Positions 16,816-26,113 of a stretch of DNA of 64,000 nt are shown here, piece after piece. The stretch is from contig NZ_KQ948767.1 in the NCBI RefSeq assembly GCF_001514205.1, positions 1 to 64,000 of the forward strand, read 5' to 3'. This DNA comes from Streptomyces griseoruber. Its GTDB lineage: Bacteria > Actinomycetota > Actinomycetes > Streptomycetales > Streptomycetaceae. The position numbers and the translations under genes are program-made. Positions within the stretch are counted from its first letter, which is position 1, and each line of letters opens with the position of its first letter. The notes beneath the pieces were generated by a model. That model did not search any database. It was not told the DNA's origin and saw nothing but the letters and a program-made list of their open reading frames with translations.

Positions 16816-18180
16816 TCACTGCCCCGGAGCGAGGATGTACGTGTTGAGGGTGCCGACCGTGCTGAGCGGGGTGGGGGAGCCCAGGTCGTAGCGGTCCACG
16901 GCGAGGTAGGTGGGCTTCTTGCGCGCGGCGGGAGTGCAGAAGTTCTGCGCGCGGTTGAGGAGCTTGCCGTTGTCCGTCGAGGCGGTGCCGCTGATCGTGT
17001 AGTCCCGGAAGTGGTTCATCACGAACAGCGGGTGGAAGGCGGCCGAGTCCACGGTCAGCGGGCGGCCGGTGCCCCAGCGGCTGTAGCAGGACCAGTCGGA
17101 GTCGCCGAGCCCGCCGCCCATGGACCAGTAGTTCTCGACGGTCCACTCCCGCTGGTACATCACACCGAAGGTGTCACGGGTGGCCCAGCCGTTCGCGGTG
17201 TCGCTCGCCCGGGTCCGGTCGCTGAAGATCAGCAGCTGCTTGCCGCGCGCCGAGAGGTCCGCCATGGTCGGCCAGCCCTTGGTCGCCACACCCTCCTGGT
17301 CGGGCCGGTACAGCACGTCGGACAGCCCGCTCACGGAGGCCAGCGAGGCCTTCAGCACATCGGAGGAGGCGTAGTCCTCCAGGAACACGGTGACGAACTG
17401 ACCCGGGTTGGCCTTGAGGAAGTCGACCATGCGCTTCAGGTCGGTGGCGAGCGGGACGGGACTGCTCACACCGTCACAGCTGTTGTGGCAGAGCACGGCC
17501 TGCCCGGAGACGGTGTAGTCGTCCAGCATGAAGCCGCGCACGCCGTCGGCGAGCTGGCGGCTGATGCCGTAGTTCTGGTTGGGGAACAGATTCACCGGGA
17601 ACGAGGCGAAGTTGCCGTCGACACCGTTGGCGAAGGCGTTGTGCGAGGTCAGGAAGGTGACCTGGTCCAGGGTGCGGGTGTCGGCGGAGGGCATCGAGGC
17701 GGTCGCGTACGACACCGGGGTGAGGTACCAGCGGGCCGGATCACCGGCCGGGCCGAGCGCTACGGCACTGGAGTCGGAGGACGATCCGGTGAGGTACTGC
17801 GAGGTGCCGGGGGCGCTCACGGTGTACGTGCTGTCCGCGCCGGCGGTGATCGTCCACACGGTGCCCGCCGCCCCGCACGAGGCGGTCACCGCGGAGGTGC
17901 CGCTGCGGCTGAGACAGGTCCCGGACTCGTCGGAGTTCCGCAACTGGTAGCCGCCGTCGACCGCGACCGGGGTCCACTGCTGATGGTCCTCGTTCCCCTT
18001 GGGGTTGTGCGCGGCGACCGTGCCACCGCTGTCGGCGACGTTCAGGCCGGTGGCGTAGTTCTGCAGATAGACCGAGGAGACGGGGACGGCCGCCGCGGCC
18101 TGCCCGGCGGGGGACAGGACCGGCAGGGCCAGGGCGAGCGCGGCGGAGCCGCAGAGAAAGCGCAGGGGGCGCAGACGCAC
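16816..18180 (-). CDS. Secreted PI-PLC X-domain protein with N-terminal ricin-type lectin domain
   Basis: A 454-residue exported protein. The signal peptide covers about 1-31, followed by a beta-trefoil (about 35-160) and a phosphatidylinositol-phospholipase-C X-like TIM barrel (about 165-454). The two catalytic histidines expected for the fold are visible as His180 in TSHNAF and His232 in LCHNSCD, with LDDY between them. The GTG start at 18180 is preceded by GGAAAGGAAA; longer starts lack a ribosome site. It stands alone. The substrate (phosphoinositide or another phosphodiester) is not known. Confidence 0.8.
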   Translation of the reverse strand: MRLRPLRFLCGSAALALALPVLSPAGQAAAAVPVSSVYLQNYATGLNVADSGGTVAAHNPKGNEDHQQWTPVAVDGGYQLRNSDESGTCLSRSGTSAVTASCGAAGTVWTITAGADSTYTVSAPGTSQYLTGSSSDSSAVALGPAGDPARWYLTPVSYATASMPSADTRTLDQVTFLTSHNAFANGVDGNFASFPVNLFPNQNYGISRQLADGVRGFMLDDYTVSGQAVLCHNSCDGVSSPVPLATDLKRMVDFLKANPGQFVTVFLEDYASSDVLKASLASVSGLSDVLYRPDQEGVATKGWPTMADLSARGKQLLIFSDRTRASDTANGWATRDTFGVMYQREWTVENYWSMGGGLGDSDWSCYSRWGTGRPLTVDSAAFHPLFVMNHFRDYTISGTASTDNGKLLNRAQNFCTPAARKKPTYLAVDRYDLGSPTPLSTVGTLNTYILAPGQ

Positions 18181-18476
18181 AGGAGTTTCCTTTCCACTCC
18201 AGCACTCCATGTGATGGCAGAGGCATGACATACCGCCACCGCCGTCCCGCGCCAGGCTTCTCACCTGAACTCACAGTAAGGATTGGATATCTGACGCATA
18301 GTCACCGCTTGCTTGCCCCCATGCGTCCCACTCGGCCCGGCTACCGACAGATTCGCCCCATGACTTCGGTGCTTGTCGTCGGCTACGACCCGCGGGCGAT
18401 CCCCGGCGCCGACGGGAAGGCCTCGCTCGGCTCTCGAAGCCGAGTTGACCCGGTCTGGACCGGTAGACCGTCTTGT
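18181..18476. other. Intergenic region with a possible cut-off gene start
   Basis: This stretch of about 300 bp between the PI-PLC gene and the transposase holds no complete gene. An ATG at 18360 opens a coding-like frame MTSVLVVGYDPRAIPGADG that loses coding character by about 18420, near the insertion element. It may be the start of a gene interrupted by the element. The matching remainder was not found on the far side. Confidence 0.35.
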
Positions 18477-19475
18477 GTGACGCGAGTGCAACTGACGGAT
18501 GAGGAGTGGGAGTTCATCGGCCGTACCTGCCGGTCGGCGAGTACGGCCCGTACCCCGAGCGGCTGTGGCAGCAGTTCGAGGGTGTGATCTGGCGATTCAA
18601 GACGGGTGGGCGGTGGCGGGAGATGCCGAAGGAGGTCGGTGCCTGGTCGACCGTCCACAACCGCTTTCGGCAGTGGCGTGACGCCGGCGTCTTCGAGGCC
18701 TTGATGGAGGGCCTGATCGCGGAAGCCGCGAGGCGGGGTGAGGTGGACCTGTCCCTGGTCGGCATCGACTCCACCACCGCGCGCGCTCACCACGACGCAG
18801 CCGGGGTGCACCTGGGCGAGGACGTCCTCACCGGCCTGGAGAAGGCTGCCGCCGAAGCGGAAAAGGCCAGGTCAAAAGGGGCAGCCTCGAAGAACAAGAC
18901 GGACAGGGCACCGCGACCGATCCCAAGCGGGAAGAGCGGCGACGCATCCGGCGTCGGCGGAAACTCCGGCTGAAGGCCGCCCTGCTCGGCCGGTCGAGGG
19001 GCGGGCAGACCGGCAAGGTCCACCTGGCCGCGGACCGCACGGCCCGCTGGCGTTTGTCCTGACCCCGGGACAGGCCGCAGACAGCCCGCAGTTCATCCCC
19101 GTACTCAAGAAGATACGGGTCCGCGGGCCTGTCGGCCGCCCCCGCACCCGGCCGGACGCGGTCGCCGGGGACAAGGCCTACTCGTCCCGCGGTAACCGGT
19201 CCCACCTGCGGAAACGCCGCATCAAGGCAGTCATCCCGGAGAAGGAGGACCAGGCCGCCAACCGGAAGAAGAAGGGCTCCAGAGGCGGCCGGCCCGTCGG
19301 CCACGACGCAGACCTCTACAAGGAGCGGAACACCGTCGAGCGACTGATCAACAAGCTGAAAGCATGGCGAGGCATCGCCACTCGCGACGACAAGACCGCT
19401 GCCAGCTACCTCGCCGACCTCCACCTTCGAGCCTCAATGATCTGGATCAAGGACCTCACTCGAACCACTCCTTGA
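18477..19475 (+). mobile_element. IS5-type insertion sequence, frameshifted transposase
   Basis: The transposase is spread over three frames. LTDEEWEFIG begins in one, YLPVGEYGPYPERLWQQF in the next (shift near 18520), a basic stretch EERRRIRRRRKLRLKAALLG in a third (after TCAAAAGGGG near 18872), and LAFVLTPGQAADSPQFIPVL in a last one (shift near 19046). The first and last shifts look like single-base losses. The middle one, at an A4G4 run, resembles the programmed -1 slip of some IS5 groups. DDE features are visible (GIDSTTARAHH, AGDKAYSS, ERLINKLKAWRGIATRDDK). No terminal inverted repeats were resolved by eye. Confidence 0.8.
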
Positions 19476-19913
19476 TCACGACTCAATACGCTCCCAGTCC
19501 CGGACGGCCGCGGCGGCGACGCCGGAGGCCCTCAACTTGCGGGCGAGGCTCTCCACCTCGGGCAGAGTCCCCGCATGTACGCCGCTCAACACACGCTCCG
19601 CCACGACCTTGGCGTCCGCCAGGTCAACCCCGAACTCGGCCCGCGCCACGCGCAGGACGGCGATCGTCGTCACCGACCCGCACCCCACCCGCAACCGTGC
19701 GGGTCCGTGTTCGGCGAGGATCTGATCCCGCCGCTCATCCGGAATCCGGCCCCCGCACACCGCCACCGCGAAGACGCAGCCGGAGCACGACGACTCGACG
19801 TCCCACCGCAGCTGCCCACCGGTCAGCGCCTGCGTACCCCGGCACGCCAGCTCCGCGCCGCAGTCCGGGCAGATGTCGCAGTACTTGACGGACTGTGCCA
19901 CCGGTTGGTCCAT
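19476..19913 (-). CDS. Zinc-ribbon protein with ribosomal L7/L12-like C-terminal domain
   Basis: A 145-residue protein. The N-terminal half has a CxxCPxCG-type ribbon (CDICPDCGAEL) and further cysteines in SSCSGCVFAV. The C-terminal half (about 85-140) has the alpha/beta pattern of an L7/L12 C-terminal domain (AVLRVARAEFGVDLADAK). The start at 19913 is chosen for a CAGGGGG site. Its stop codon directly abuts the transposase stop on the opposite strand. The function is unknown; an enzyme role is not indicated. Confidence 0.6.
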   Translation of the reverse strand: MDQPVAQSVKYCDICPDCGAELACRGTQALTGGQLRWDVESSCSGCVFAVAVCGGRIPDERRDQILAEHGPARLRVGCGSVTTIAVLRVARAEFGVDLADAKVVAERVLSGVHAGTLPEVESLARKLRASGVAAAAVRDWERIES

Positions 19914-20037
19914 CCCGCCCCCTGGAGAGGAGTTGATGACGCGGAGGATATCGATGGCGTGGACGGGGGAGCCGTCGGGGCGGCGCGGGCGGCGAGTCCG
20001 TCCTGTGCGGCGATGGCGTCGGCGGCCGTACGGCGGT

Positions 20038-20871
20038 TCACGGGCCGGGTACCGCACCCCCGCCCAGCGCGGAGATCACCCCGCCGTCGACCCGGACGTC
20101 CACGCCCGTCAGGAAGGAGGCCTCGTCGGAGAGGAGGAACGCGACCACGGCGGCGACCTCCTCCGGACGGCCCTCGCGGCCCAGCGGGGTGCGCTCGACC
20201 ATGGCCTTCATGGACGGGTGGTGGGCGGCCTCCTGCCGTCCCTGCGGTGTGCCGATGATGCCGGGGGACACCGAGCACACCCGGCCGCCGAGAGCCCCGA
20301 TCCGGACCGCCTCGCGCCGCACGAGACGCCGTACGCCGTGCTTGGCCCACGTGTACGCCGTGCCGGGCTCCTCCACGGACGGCCCCAGCGCGGCGCGCAG
20401 GCGGTCGAGGAACCGTGGATCCAGCGGCTCGCCCAGCGCGTCCTCCGCCGCCTCGGGGGGCTCGGCCAGCACGAGGTCCGCCGACATCGAGGCGAAGCAC
20501 ACCATCGCCGTCCCCCGGGTGACCAGCGGGCGGAGCGCCTCGTGCAGCAGGGCCGTGCCGACGAGGTCGACGATGAGGATGCGGCGCCAGTCGCCCATGG
20601 TCGGTGAGATCCCCGCGGCATGGGCCACGGCCCGGAGCCTGCCGAGTCGGGAGGCGCGCCGGGCCAGTCCGGTGAGCCCCGCGCCGTCGGTGATGTCGAG
20701 CTCGACCGGTTCCACGACCGCCCCGTGTCCCGACAGTTCCTCCGCGGCGGCGGTCGCGCCCGCCCCGTCACGGTCGACCACCAGCAGCCGGTCGACACGG
20801 CCGGTCAGCCGGCGCGCGCACTCCAGCCCCATGCCCCGGCCGCCACCGGTCACCACGCCCACGGTCGTCAT
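20038..20871 (-). CDS. Short-chain dehydrogenase/reductase
   Basis: A 277-residue classical SDR with cofactor loop TGGGRGMG at about 8-15 and catalytic Tyr/Lys in AYTWAKHG. A conserved end FLTGVDVRVDGG is present. The start at 20871 follows AAGGAGGAGG. The Asp-containing acceptor (VVDRDGAG) after beta-2 favours NAD over NADP. It lies 13 bp downstream of a VOC-fold gene, so the two may act on one small-molecule substrate, which is unidentified. Confidence 0.85.
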   Translation of the reverse strand: MTTVGVVTGGGRGMGLECARRLTGRVDRLLVVDRDGAGATAAAEELSGHGAVVEPVELDITDGAGLTGLARRASRLGRLRAVAHAAGISPTMGDWRRILIVDLVGTALLHEALRPLVTRGTAMVCFASMSADLVLAEPPEAAEDALGEPLDPRFLDRLRAALGPSVEEPGTAYTWAKHGVRRLVRREAVRIGALGGRVCSVSPGIIGTPQGRQEAAHHPSMKAMVERTPLGREGRPEEVAAVVAFLLSDEASFLTGVDVRVDGGVISALGGGAVPGP

Positions 20872-20884
20872 CGGTCCTCCTCCT

Positions 20885-21343
20885 TCACGACGGTTGTCCG
20901 CCCGCGGCCCAGACGCGCTCCAGGACCGGCTGAAGCGCGCGGGTGACCAGTTCGATGCGCGGCCCCTGCGGACCGCGGTGGAACGCCCAGTGCGCGGTGC
21001 CGTCGGGGCGTACCCCCAGGGCCTCGCACGGATGGCCGCGCCGTACGAGGGCCGCGGAGTCGGCGGCCACGTCGTCGGACCAGTAACCGAGGTGGTGGAC
21101 ACCCGAGTCGGCGGGCTGCCACAGGGTGCCGGGGATGCTCGGGACCAGCTCGACGCGGGGCGTCGTCGCCGAGTACACGGACCGGAGGTCGAGTTCCGTC
21201 CCGCCTTCCGGCAGGACCACGTGCGACCGGCCGGCGAGTTCCTCGCACCAGGTGTATCCCCACAGTGCCGCCGCCCGCACGCCGAAAACACTGTTCTCCT
21301 TCACGAGAACGAGATTCTGACACCGGGGTGCGGGGGCGGACAA
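20885..21343 (-). CDS. VOC (glyoxalase-fold) family protein
   Basis: A 152-residue protein whose central and C-terminal parts fit one vicinal-oxygen-chelate domain pair (VELVPSIPGTLW, SGVHHLGYWSDDV and RIELVTRALQP). The usual N-terminal strand with the first metal histidine is not recognisable. Residues 1-30 read as unrelated sequence, so the metal site may be incomplete or the gene 5'-rearranged. It is immediately upstream of the SDR gene with 13 bp between. Confidence 0.65.
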   Translation of the reverse strand: MSAPAPRCQNLVLVKENSVFGVRAAALWGYTWCEELAGRSHVVLPEGGTELDLRSVYSATTPRVELVPSIPGTLWQPADSGVHHLGYWSDDVAADSAALVRRGHPCEALGVRPDGTAHWAFHRGPQGPRIELVTRALQPVLERVWAAGGQPS

Positions 21344-21371
21344 GGGTGGTGCATCCGAGAATCGGCTGCCG

Positions 21372-21878
21372 TCAGCGGTCCTCGCGCAACCACGCCTCCA
21401 GCGCGGCGAGGTCGGCGGCCGTGAGGCCGGTCCCGGAGTCGACGCGGTGGAGCAGGGCTCGCCCTTGATGGTGCGTCGACACCCAGGCGTGGTCGAGATC
21501 GGTGATCTCGTCGTCGACCCAGACGAACGGGCGCCCGGCCGCCAGCCGGACCAGGGCGCGCGTCTTCCAGTGCAGCACGCCCGCCTCGTCCGCCATGGGC
21601 GCCTGCGGGAGCCCCGCCACCGGCAGCGCGGGCAGGCCGAGCAGCGGCGCTATCACCTCGTTGGCCTTGGCCATCCAGGCGGTGGCCCACATCAGGACGC
21701 AGGGAAGCGCCAGCAGCCGAGGACCGTGCCCCAGGTCGATCCTCGCCAGCTGAGGATTCGACACATCCTCCCAGGCGTCCCACCCCTGAGGGGTCGAGGG
21801 CACCTGCGCGCCGCCGTACGGCAGGACCGTTCCGTCGACATCCAGAAAGAGCAGCGGAAGCTCCGCGTGACCAGGCAT
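21372..21878 (-). CDS. HAD-like phosphatase-fold protein
   Basis: A 168-residue small HAD protein. Motif I is FLDVDGTVLP with Asp13/Asp15, and the late acidic motif is FVWVDDEITDLD. The short length indicates a minimal core with almost no cap, as in many Streptomyces proteins named only HAD domain-containing. No signal peptide is seen. The substrate is unknown. It lies 24 bp after the stop of the MFS gene on the same strand. Confidence 0.75.
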   Translation of the reverse strand: MPGHAELPLLFLDVDGTVLPYGGAQVPSTPQGWDAWEDVSNPQLARIDLGHGPRLLALPCVLMWATAWMAKANEVIAPLLGLPALPVAGLPQAPMADEAGVLHWKTRALVRLAAGRPFVWVDDEITDLDHAWVSTHHQGRALLHRVDSGTGLTAADLAALEAWLREDR

Positions 21879-21902
21879 GCCCGCAAGGTATCGGCCCCCG
21901 TG

Positions 21903-23267
21903 TCACTCGTGTTTCGGAGGTACGCACAGCCACGCGAGGCCCGCGGCCACGAGGTACGCGAGGGCGCCGACGGCCATGCTGATGCGCAGCCCGGTGCCGG
22001 GGTCCGCCGCTGTGGCCAGGAGGCTGCCGCCGAGGGCCACCGCGGTGGCGCTGCCGAGCTGACGCGTGGTGTTGAACAGCGCGGAGGCGGTTCCCGAGTA
22101 GCCCGGGGGAGCGGCGGACATGACGGTGGTGGTCGCCCCGGTGAGGGCGAAGGACGTGCCGAAGCCGGCGGCCATCATGGGGGCGACGAGGAGCGCGTAG
22201 GCGGGGTCGGCTCCGGCGGCCGCCCAGCCGGCCAGCCCGAGGGCGGCGGTGAGCATGCCGGCGACCACCAGCGGGCGGTCGCCGGTACGGCGGGTGAGCC
22301 GTCCGGACAGGACGGAGGCGAACGTGGTCATCGCCACCGCCGGGAACAGGGCCAGCCCGGTGGCGAGGGCGCTGTAGCCGCGCTGCTGCTGGAACCCGAG
22401 GCTGGCGGTGAACACCATGCCGTAGAAGGCGAAGTTGAACAGCAGGCCGATGACGGCACCGCCGCTGATCGCGCGGGAGCGCAGCAGGTCCGGAGGCAGG
22501 ACGGGGATGCGGGCGAGCCGCTCGCGCACCGCGAAGGCCGCCGCGGCGAGCACCGCGAGGCCGATCCCGGCGAGCACGGCCGGATCGGACCAGCCGCGCC
22601 GTCCGGCCTCGTTGAGCGCGCCGGTCAGCAGGGCCACGGCCGCCACGACGGCGCACTGCGCCGGCCAGTCCATCACCCGGGCGGGGTGCCGGGGCGAGCG
22701 GGCCACGTGCCGCAGCGTCAGCGCCAGACAGGCCGCGCCGACGGGCAGGTTGACGAGGAACACCCAGCGCCAGCCCACCGTGGACACGAGCAGCCCGCCG
22801 AGCAGCGGCCCGGCCGACGCCGCGATGCCCGCCATCGACCCCCACAGCCCGAAGGCCCGCGCACGGGCGGCGGGCGCCGGGTAGGCCTGCTGGAGCAGGG
22901 CCAGTGAACCGGGCACGATCAACGCCGCGCCGAGCCCCTCGACCAGCCGTGCGACGACGAGGAAGGGAGCGTTCGGAGCGAGGGCGCAGGCGGCCGAGGA
23001 GGCGGTGAACACCCCTACGCCCAGGCAGAAGACCAGCCGGTTCCCCAGCCGGTCGCCCAGCGCGCCACCCGTCAGCAGGAACCCGGCGAAGACCAGGGTG
23101 TATCCGTCGGTGGTCCACTGGATGCCGGTGAGCGAGGCCGACAGTTCGCGGCCGATCACCGGGACCGCCACGTTGATGACGGTCACGTCCAGGATGACCA
23201 TGAAGTACCCGGCGCACACCGCCAGCAGCGGTGCCCACGACCGCCGTCCGGCGGACTCCGCGCACAT
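21903..23267 (-). CDS. MFS drug exporter, DHA2 (14-helix) type
   Basis: About 454 residues of strongly hydrophobic sequence with the EmrB/QacA signatures LDVTVINVAVP, WTTDGYTLVFAG, GALGDRLG and antiporter motif C (AGPLLGGLLVSTVGWRWVF). It probably exports drugs or lipophilic metabolites using the proton gradient. I place the start at the ATG at 23267, with GCTGAGG upstream. A GTG at 23315 is possible but has no ribosome site. A perfect inverted repeat lies just upstream. No regulator gene is adjacent. Confidence 0.87.
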   Translation of the reverse strand: MCAESAGRRSWAPLLAVCAGYFMVILDVTVINVAVPVIGRELSASLTGIQWTTDGYTLVFAGFLLTGGALGDRLGNRLVFCLGVGVFTASSAACALAPNAPFLVVARLVEGLGAALIVPGSLALLQQAYPAPAARARAFGLWGSMAGIAASAGPLLGGLLVSTVGWRWVFLVNLPVGAACLALTLRHVARSPRHPARVMDWPAQCAVVAAVALLTGALNEAGRRGWSDPAVLAGIGLAVLAAAAFAVRERLARIPVLPPDLLRSRAISGGAVIGLLFNFAFYGMVFTASLGFQQQRGYSALATGLALFPAVAMTTFASVLSGRLTRRTGDRPLVVAGMLTAALGLAGWAAAGADPAYALLVAPMMAAGFGTSFALTGATTTVMSAAPPGYSGTASALFNTTRQLGSATAVALGGSLLATAADPGTGLRISMAVGALAYLVAAGLAWLCVPPKHE

Positions 23268-23319
23268 CACGGCCTCAGCTCCATCCCGTCCGCGCAGCAT
23301 CAACCAAGTGGTCACATTA

Positions 23320-23335
23320 CGGGAGACATCTCCCG
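23320..23335. promoter_or_regulatory. Operator-like palindrome upstream of the DHA2 exporter
   Basis: CGGGAGA (23320-23326) and TCTCCCG (23329-23335) form a perfect 7-bp inverted repeat with a 2-bp centre, 53 bp before the chosen exporter start. Sites of this shape are typical of TetR- or MarR-type repressors of drug exporters. The responsible regulator is not next door. Confidence 0.4.
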
Positions 23336-23378
23336 CGTCACGGCAGCCGAGCGCAGGGTGCCCAGCGGTTTCGGCGGC

Positions 23379-24173
23379 CTACGCGAAGCCGCCGTTGCTC
23401 ATCAGGAGCTGGCCGTTGATCCACCCGCCCTCGCCCGAGCACAGGAAGTCCACGAGGTGCGCGGTGTCCCGCGGGGTCCCGAGACGGCCGAGCGGTGTGC
23501 CGCGGACGCAGTGCTCCCGCATCTCCTCCGACATCCAGCCGGTGTCGACCGGCCCGGGGTTGATCGCGTTGGCGGTCACACCGAGGTGCGCGAGTTCGCG
23601 GGCGGCGGCCAGGGTGATCCGGTCCAGGGCGCCCTTGCTCGCTCCGTAGGGAAGGTTGCCGACGGTGTGATCACTGGTGAGGCTGATGATCCGCCCGGTC
23701 CCCGGGGCCGCGGCGAAGCGGTGTCCGAACTCGCGGATCAGCAGCCAGGTGGCACGCGCGTTGACCGCGAAGTGCCGGTCGAAACTCTCGACGGTGGTGT
23801 CGAGCAGTCCGGAGTCGACCGACTCGCAGTGACACATCACCAGCGCGGTGACAGGACGGCCTAGTCGTTCCTCGACCGCGTCGAAGACCCGTGCCGGAGC
23901 CTTCGGATCGGCGAGATCCGCCTCGATCGCCGCGGTGTGTGCACCGGCTTCGGCCAGCGTCCGGCCGATGGTCTCGGCCGCACCGGTTTCCCTGCCCCAG
24001 CTCATACGATCGTCGTAGGGGGCCCAGTAGGTGAAGGCGATGTCCCAGCCCGACGCGGCCAGCCTGCGCGCGATGCCCGCACCGATCCCGACGGTCCGTC
24101 CCACCCCGGTGACCAGGGCGAGCGGGCGGTCGGCCCCGTGGGAGGGCCGGTCCCGATCGCTGTTCGTCGTCAC
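23379..24173 (-). CDS. SDR family oxidoreductase (FabG-like)
   Basis: A 264-residue SDR with TGVGRTVGIGAGIA near residues 23-36 as nucleotide loop and YGASKGALDR as catalytic Tyr-Lys segment. The ending INGQLLMSNGGF is typical of the family. The GTG start at 24173 gives a polar N-terminal extension of about 15 residues. It stands alone upstream of the exporter gene, with about 43 bp between its stop and the palindrome. The substrate is unknown. Confidence 0.85.
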   Translation of the reverse strand: MTTNSDRDRPSHGADRPLALVTGVGRTVGIGAGIARRLAASGWDIAFTYWAPYDDRMSWGRETGAAETIGRTLAEAGAHTAAIEADLADPKAPARVFDAVEERLGRPVTALVMCHCESVDSGLLDTTVESFDRHFAVNARATWLLIREFGHRFAAAPGTGRIISLTSDHTVGNLPYGASKGALDRITLAAARELAHLGVTANAINPGPVDTGWMSEEMREHCVRGTPLGRLGTPRDTAHLVDFLCSGEGGWINGQLLMSNGGFA

Positions 24174-24439
24174 GGACCGGGATCGTCCATGACCGGCACC
24201 GCAAGGTCAATCGCTTTTCCCGGGCACCTGCCCTCGGCGGCCTCCCGACGGACACCGCGAGGGCCGTACGGAACGTCCCGCACGAGGACCGAGGCACGCG
24301 TCGTGGCCGTCCATGACAAGGGAGTCGGCTTCGGCCGTCCCCCCTCGCCCCGGGCCTCCTGATCCGCACGGACGGCACCGAGGCGACGAGGGACCGCCCG
24401 GCCGCCCCGACCGCCGCCCACCCGGGGCCTGACCCTGGA

Positions 24440-24688
24440 GCGGACGGCCGACGACTCCGGCACCGGTCAGGACACCCCGCCAACAAGCTGGTCGCCGCGA
24501 CCGCCCGGCGCCGGACCGAGATCGCCACCGCCGCCCTCACCACGGGCCCGCAGCCCTGGCCGACCGGCCCCGCCTGGCTCCTCCCGGTCCTCGCGGCCAC
24601 GGTTCTGGCCACGGCCTTCCGCACCCTCGAGCTCCCGACCCGCCGAGCCCTGCGCACCGCACCGGCGGAGGCGATCCGCGCCAACTGA
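24440..24688 (+). pseudogene. FtsX-like ABC permease 3' remnant
   Basis: The forward frame ending at the TGA at 24686 reads NKLVAATARRRTEIATAAL, then a hydrophobic segment LLPVLAATVLATAF and the tail PTRRALRTAPAEAIR. The first and last blocks are typical of the C-terminal FtsX domain of MacB/LolC-like permeases. The membrane segments normally between them are missing. The preceding 24174-24440 shows no gene; it is probably eroded sequence. Confidence 0.5.
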
Positions 24689-24755
24689 ACTCGCCCCAGA
24701 GCCAAGGGGGTTGGCGACAGCCGTCCTGGAACAGCCGCACTGATACGGTCCGATC

Positions 24756-26039
24756 ATGCCGCGCCTCGTGGAAGTCCCCGGGTACGTACGCTTCTGGACC
24801 GCCTCGGCCGTATCCGCCTTCGGCTCCCAGATCACGGGCCTGGCCCTGCAGATCCTCACCGCCGTGGCGCTGGGCGCGTCCGCCACGGAGGTGGGCATGG
24901 TCAACGCCGCCCGCTGGCTGCCGTACCTGCTCTTCGGACTGGTGGCCGGGGTGCTGGTGGACCGCTGCCGGCGCAAGCCGTTGATGGTCGGCACGGATCT
25001 CGGACGGGCGGTCCTGCTCGGTGCGATACCCGTGCTGTACGCGCTGGACCGGCTGAGCGTCCCGGCGGTGTGCGCGTGCGTCTTCGCCGTCGGAGTGCTG
25101 TCCCTGCTGTTCGAGGCGGCCAACCAGTCGTACGTGCCACGGCTGGTCCCCAAGGACCTGCTCAACGCCGCCTACGCCCGGGTGGAGCAGGCCGGCGCGG
25201 TGGCGGGTTCGACCGGTCCCCTCGTCGCCGGGGTACTGATCAAGATCATGGGGGCGCCGCTCGCCGTGCTGGTGGACGCCCTCACCTATCTGATGTCCGG
25301 GCTGTTCCTCGCCTCGGTGAAGGCACCCGATCCGGTTCCCGACCGGGGCGCGCGCCGCAGTGTGGGCAGCGAGCTGCGGGAGGGACTCGCCTGGGTCTAC
25401 CGGCATCGCACGCTGGCGTCCATCGCCCTGACCTCGCACGCGATGCTCCTGTTCAACAGCATGGTGAGCACGGTCTTCGTGGTCTTCGCCCTGCACGAGC
25501 TGAAGGTCGGGAGCTTCGGTCTGGGGGTCACCTACGCCTGCGCCGGCGTCGGCGCGGTACTGGGCGGCGCGCTCTCCGGCCGGGTCGTGCGGAGGCTGGA
25601 GGTCGGCGCCACGCTGATCGTCTTCCGGGTGCTCGCCGCGGTCGGCTGGCTGCCCCTGGTCCTGGCCCAGCGCGGACCGTGGGCCCTCGTCTCCGTCGCG
25701 CTCGCCCACTTCGTCGTCTCCCTGGCGATCGGTGTCGAGAGCCCGGTGGAGATGAGCTACCGGCAGTCGGTGACGCCCGACCGGCTGCGCGGGCGGATGA
25801 ACGCGACGATCCGCTCGATGAACTGGGGCATGGTCGCGGTCGGCGCACCCCTCGGCGGCATCCTCGCCGACCAGGTCGGCCATCGCTTCGCCCTGGCGGT
25901 CGGACTGTCCGGAGCGGTCGCCCAGGCACTCGTGTTGGCCGTCTCTCCCACCCGCCGGGCCCGGGCCGCCGATGAACTCGGCACATCGGCAGTGGACTTG
26001 ACACCCCGCCACGCGTCGGCCGAGGGCGGCCTCGACTGA
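24756..26039 (+). CDS. MFS transporter, EntS/MFS_3 type
   Basis: A 427-residue 12-helix exporter related to the EntS and macrolide-efflux group. Recognisable blocks are FWTASAVSAFGSQITGLALQ, LVDRCRRKPLM, FEAANQSYVPRLV and RGRMNATIRSMNWG. No convincing ribosome site precedes the ATG at 24756. TACGGT at 24744-24749 sits seven bases before it, so a leaderless transcript is possible. It is monocistronic, and no cargo can be named. Confidence 0.87.
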   Translation: MPRLVEVPGYVRFWTASAVSAFGSQITGLALQILTAVALGASATEVGMVNAARWLPYLLFGLVAGVLVDRCRRKPLMVGTDLGRAVLLGAIPVLYALDRLSVPAVCACVFAVGVLSLLFEAANQSYVPRLVPKDLLNAAYARVEQAGAVAGSTGPLVAGVLIKIMGAPLAVLVDALTYLMSGLFLASVKAPDPVPDRGARRSVGSELREGLAWVYRHRTLASIALTSHAMLLFNSMVSTVFVVFALHELKVGSFGLGVTYACAGVGAVLGGALSGRVVRRLEVGATLIVFRVLAAVGWLPLVLAQRGPWALVSVALAHFVVSLAIGVESPVEMSYRQSVTPDRLRGRMNATIRSMNWGMVAVGAPLGGILADQVGHRFALAVGLSGAVAQALVLAVSPTRRARAADELGTSAVDLTPRHASAEGGLD

Positions 26040-26113
26040 CCCAGCAACACCCCTTCACGACAGGCGAGTTGCTGATTTCCCCGGGTGCGCCCCACCCGTT
26101 TATGATCTTGGTC

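Noticed and set aside
18225..18587. A 120-residue gene before the transposase
   Set aside because: The frame joins unrelated intergenic sequence to the first residues of the transposase and has no family resemblance.
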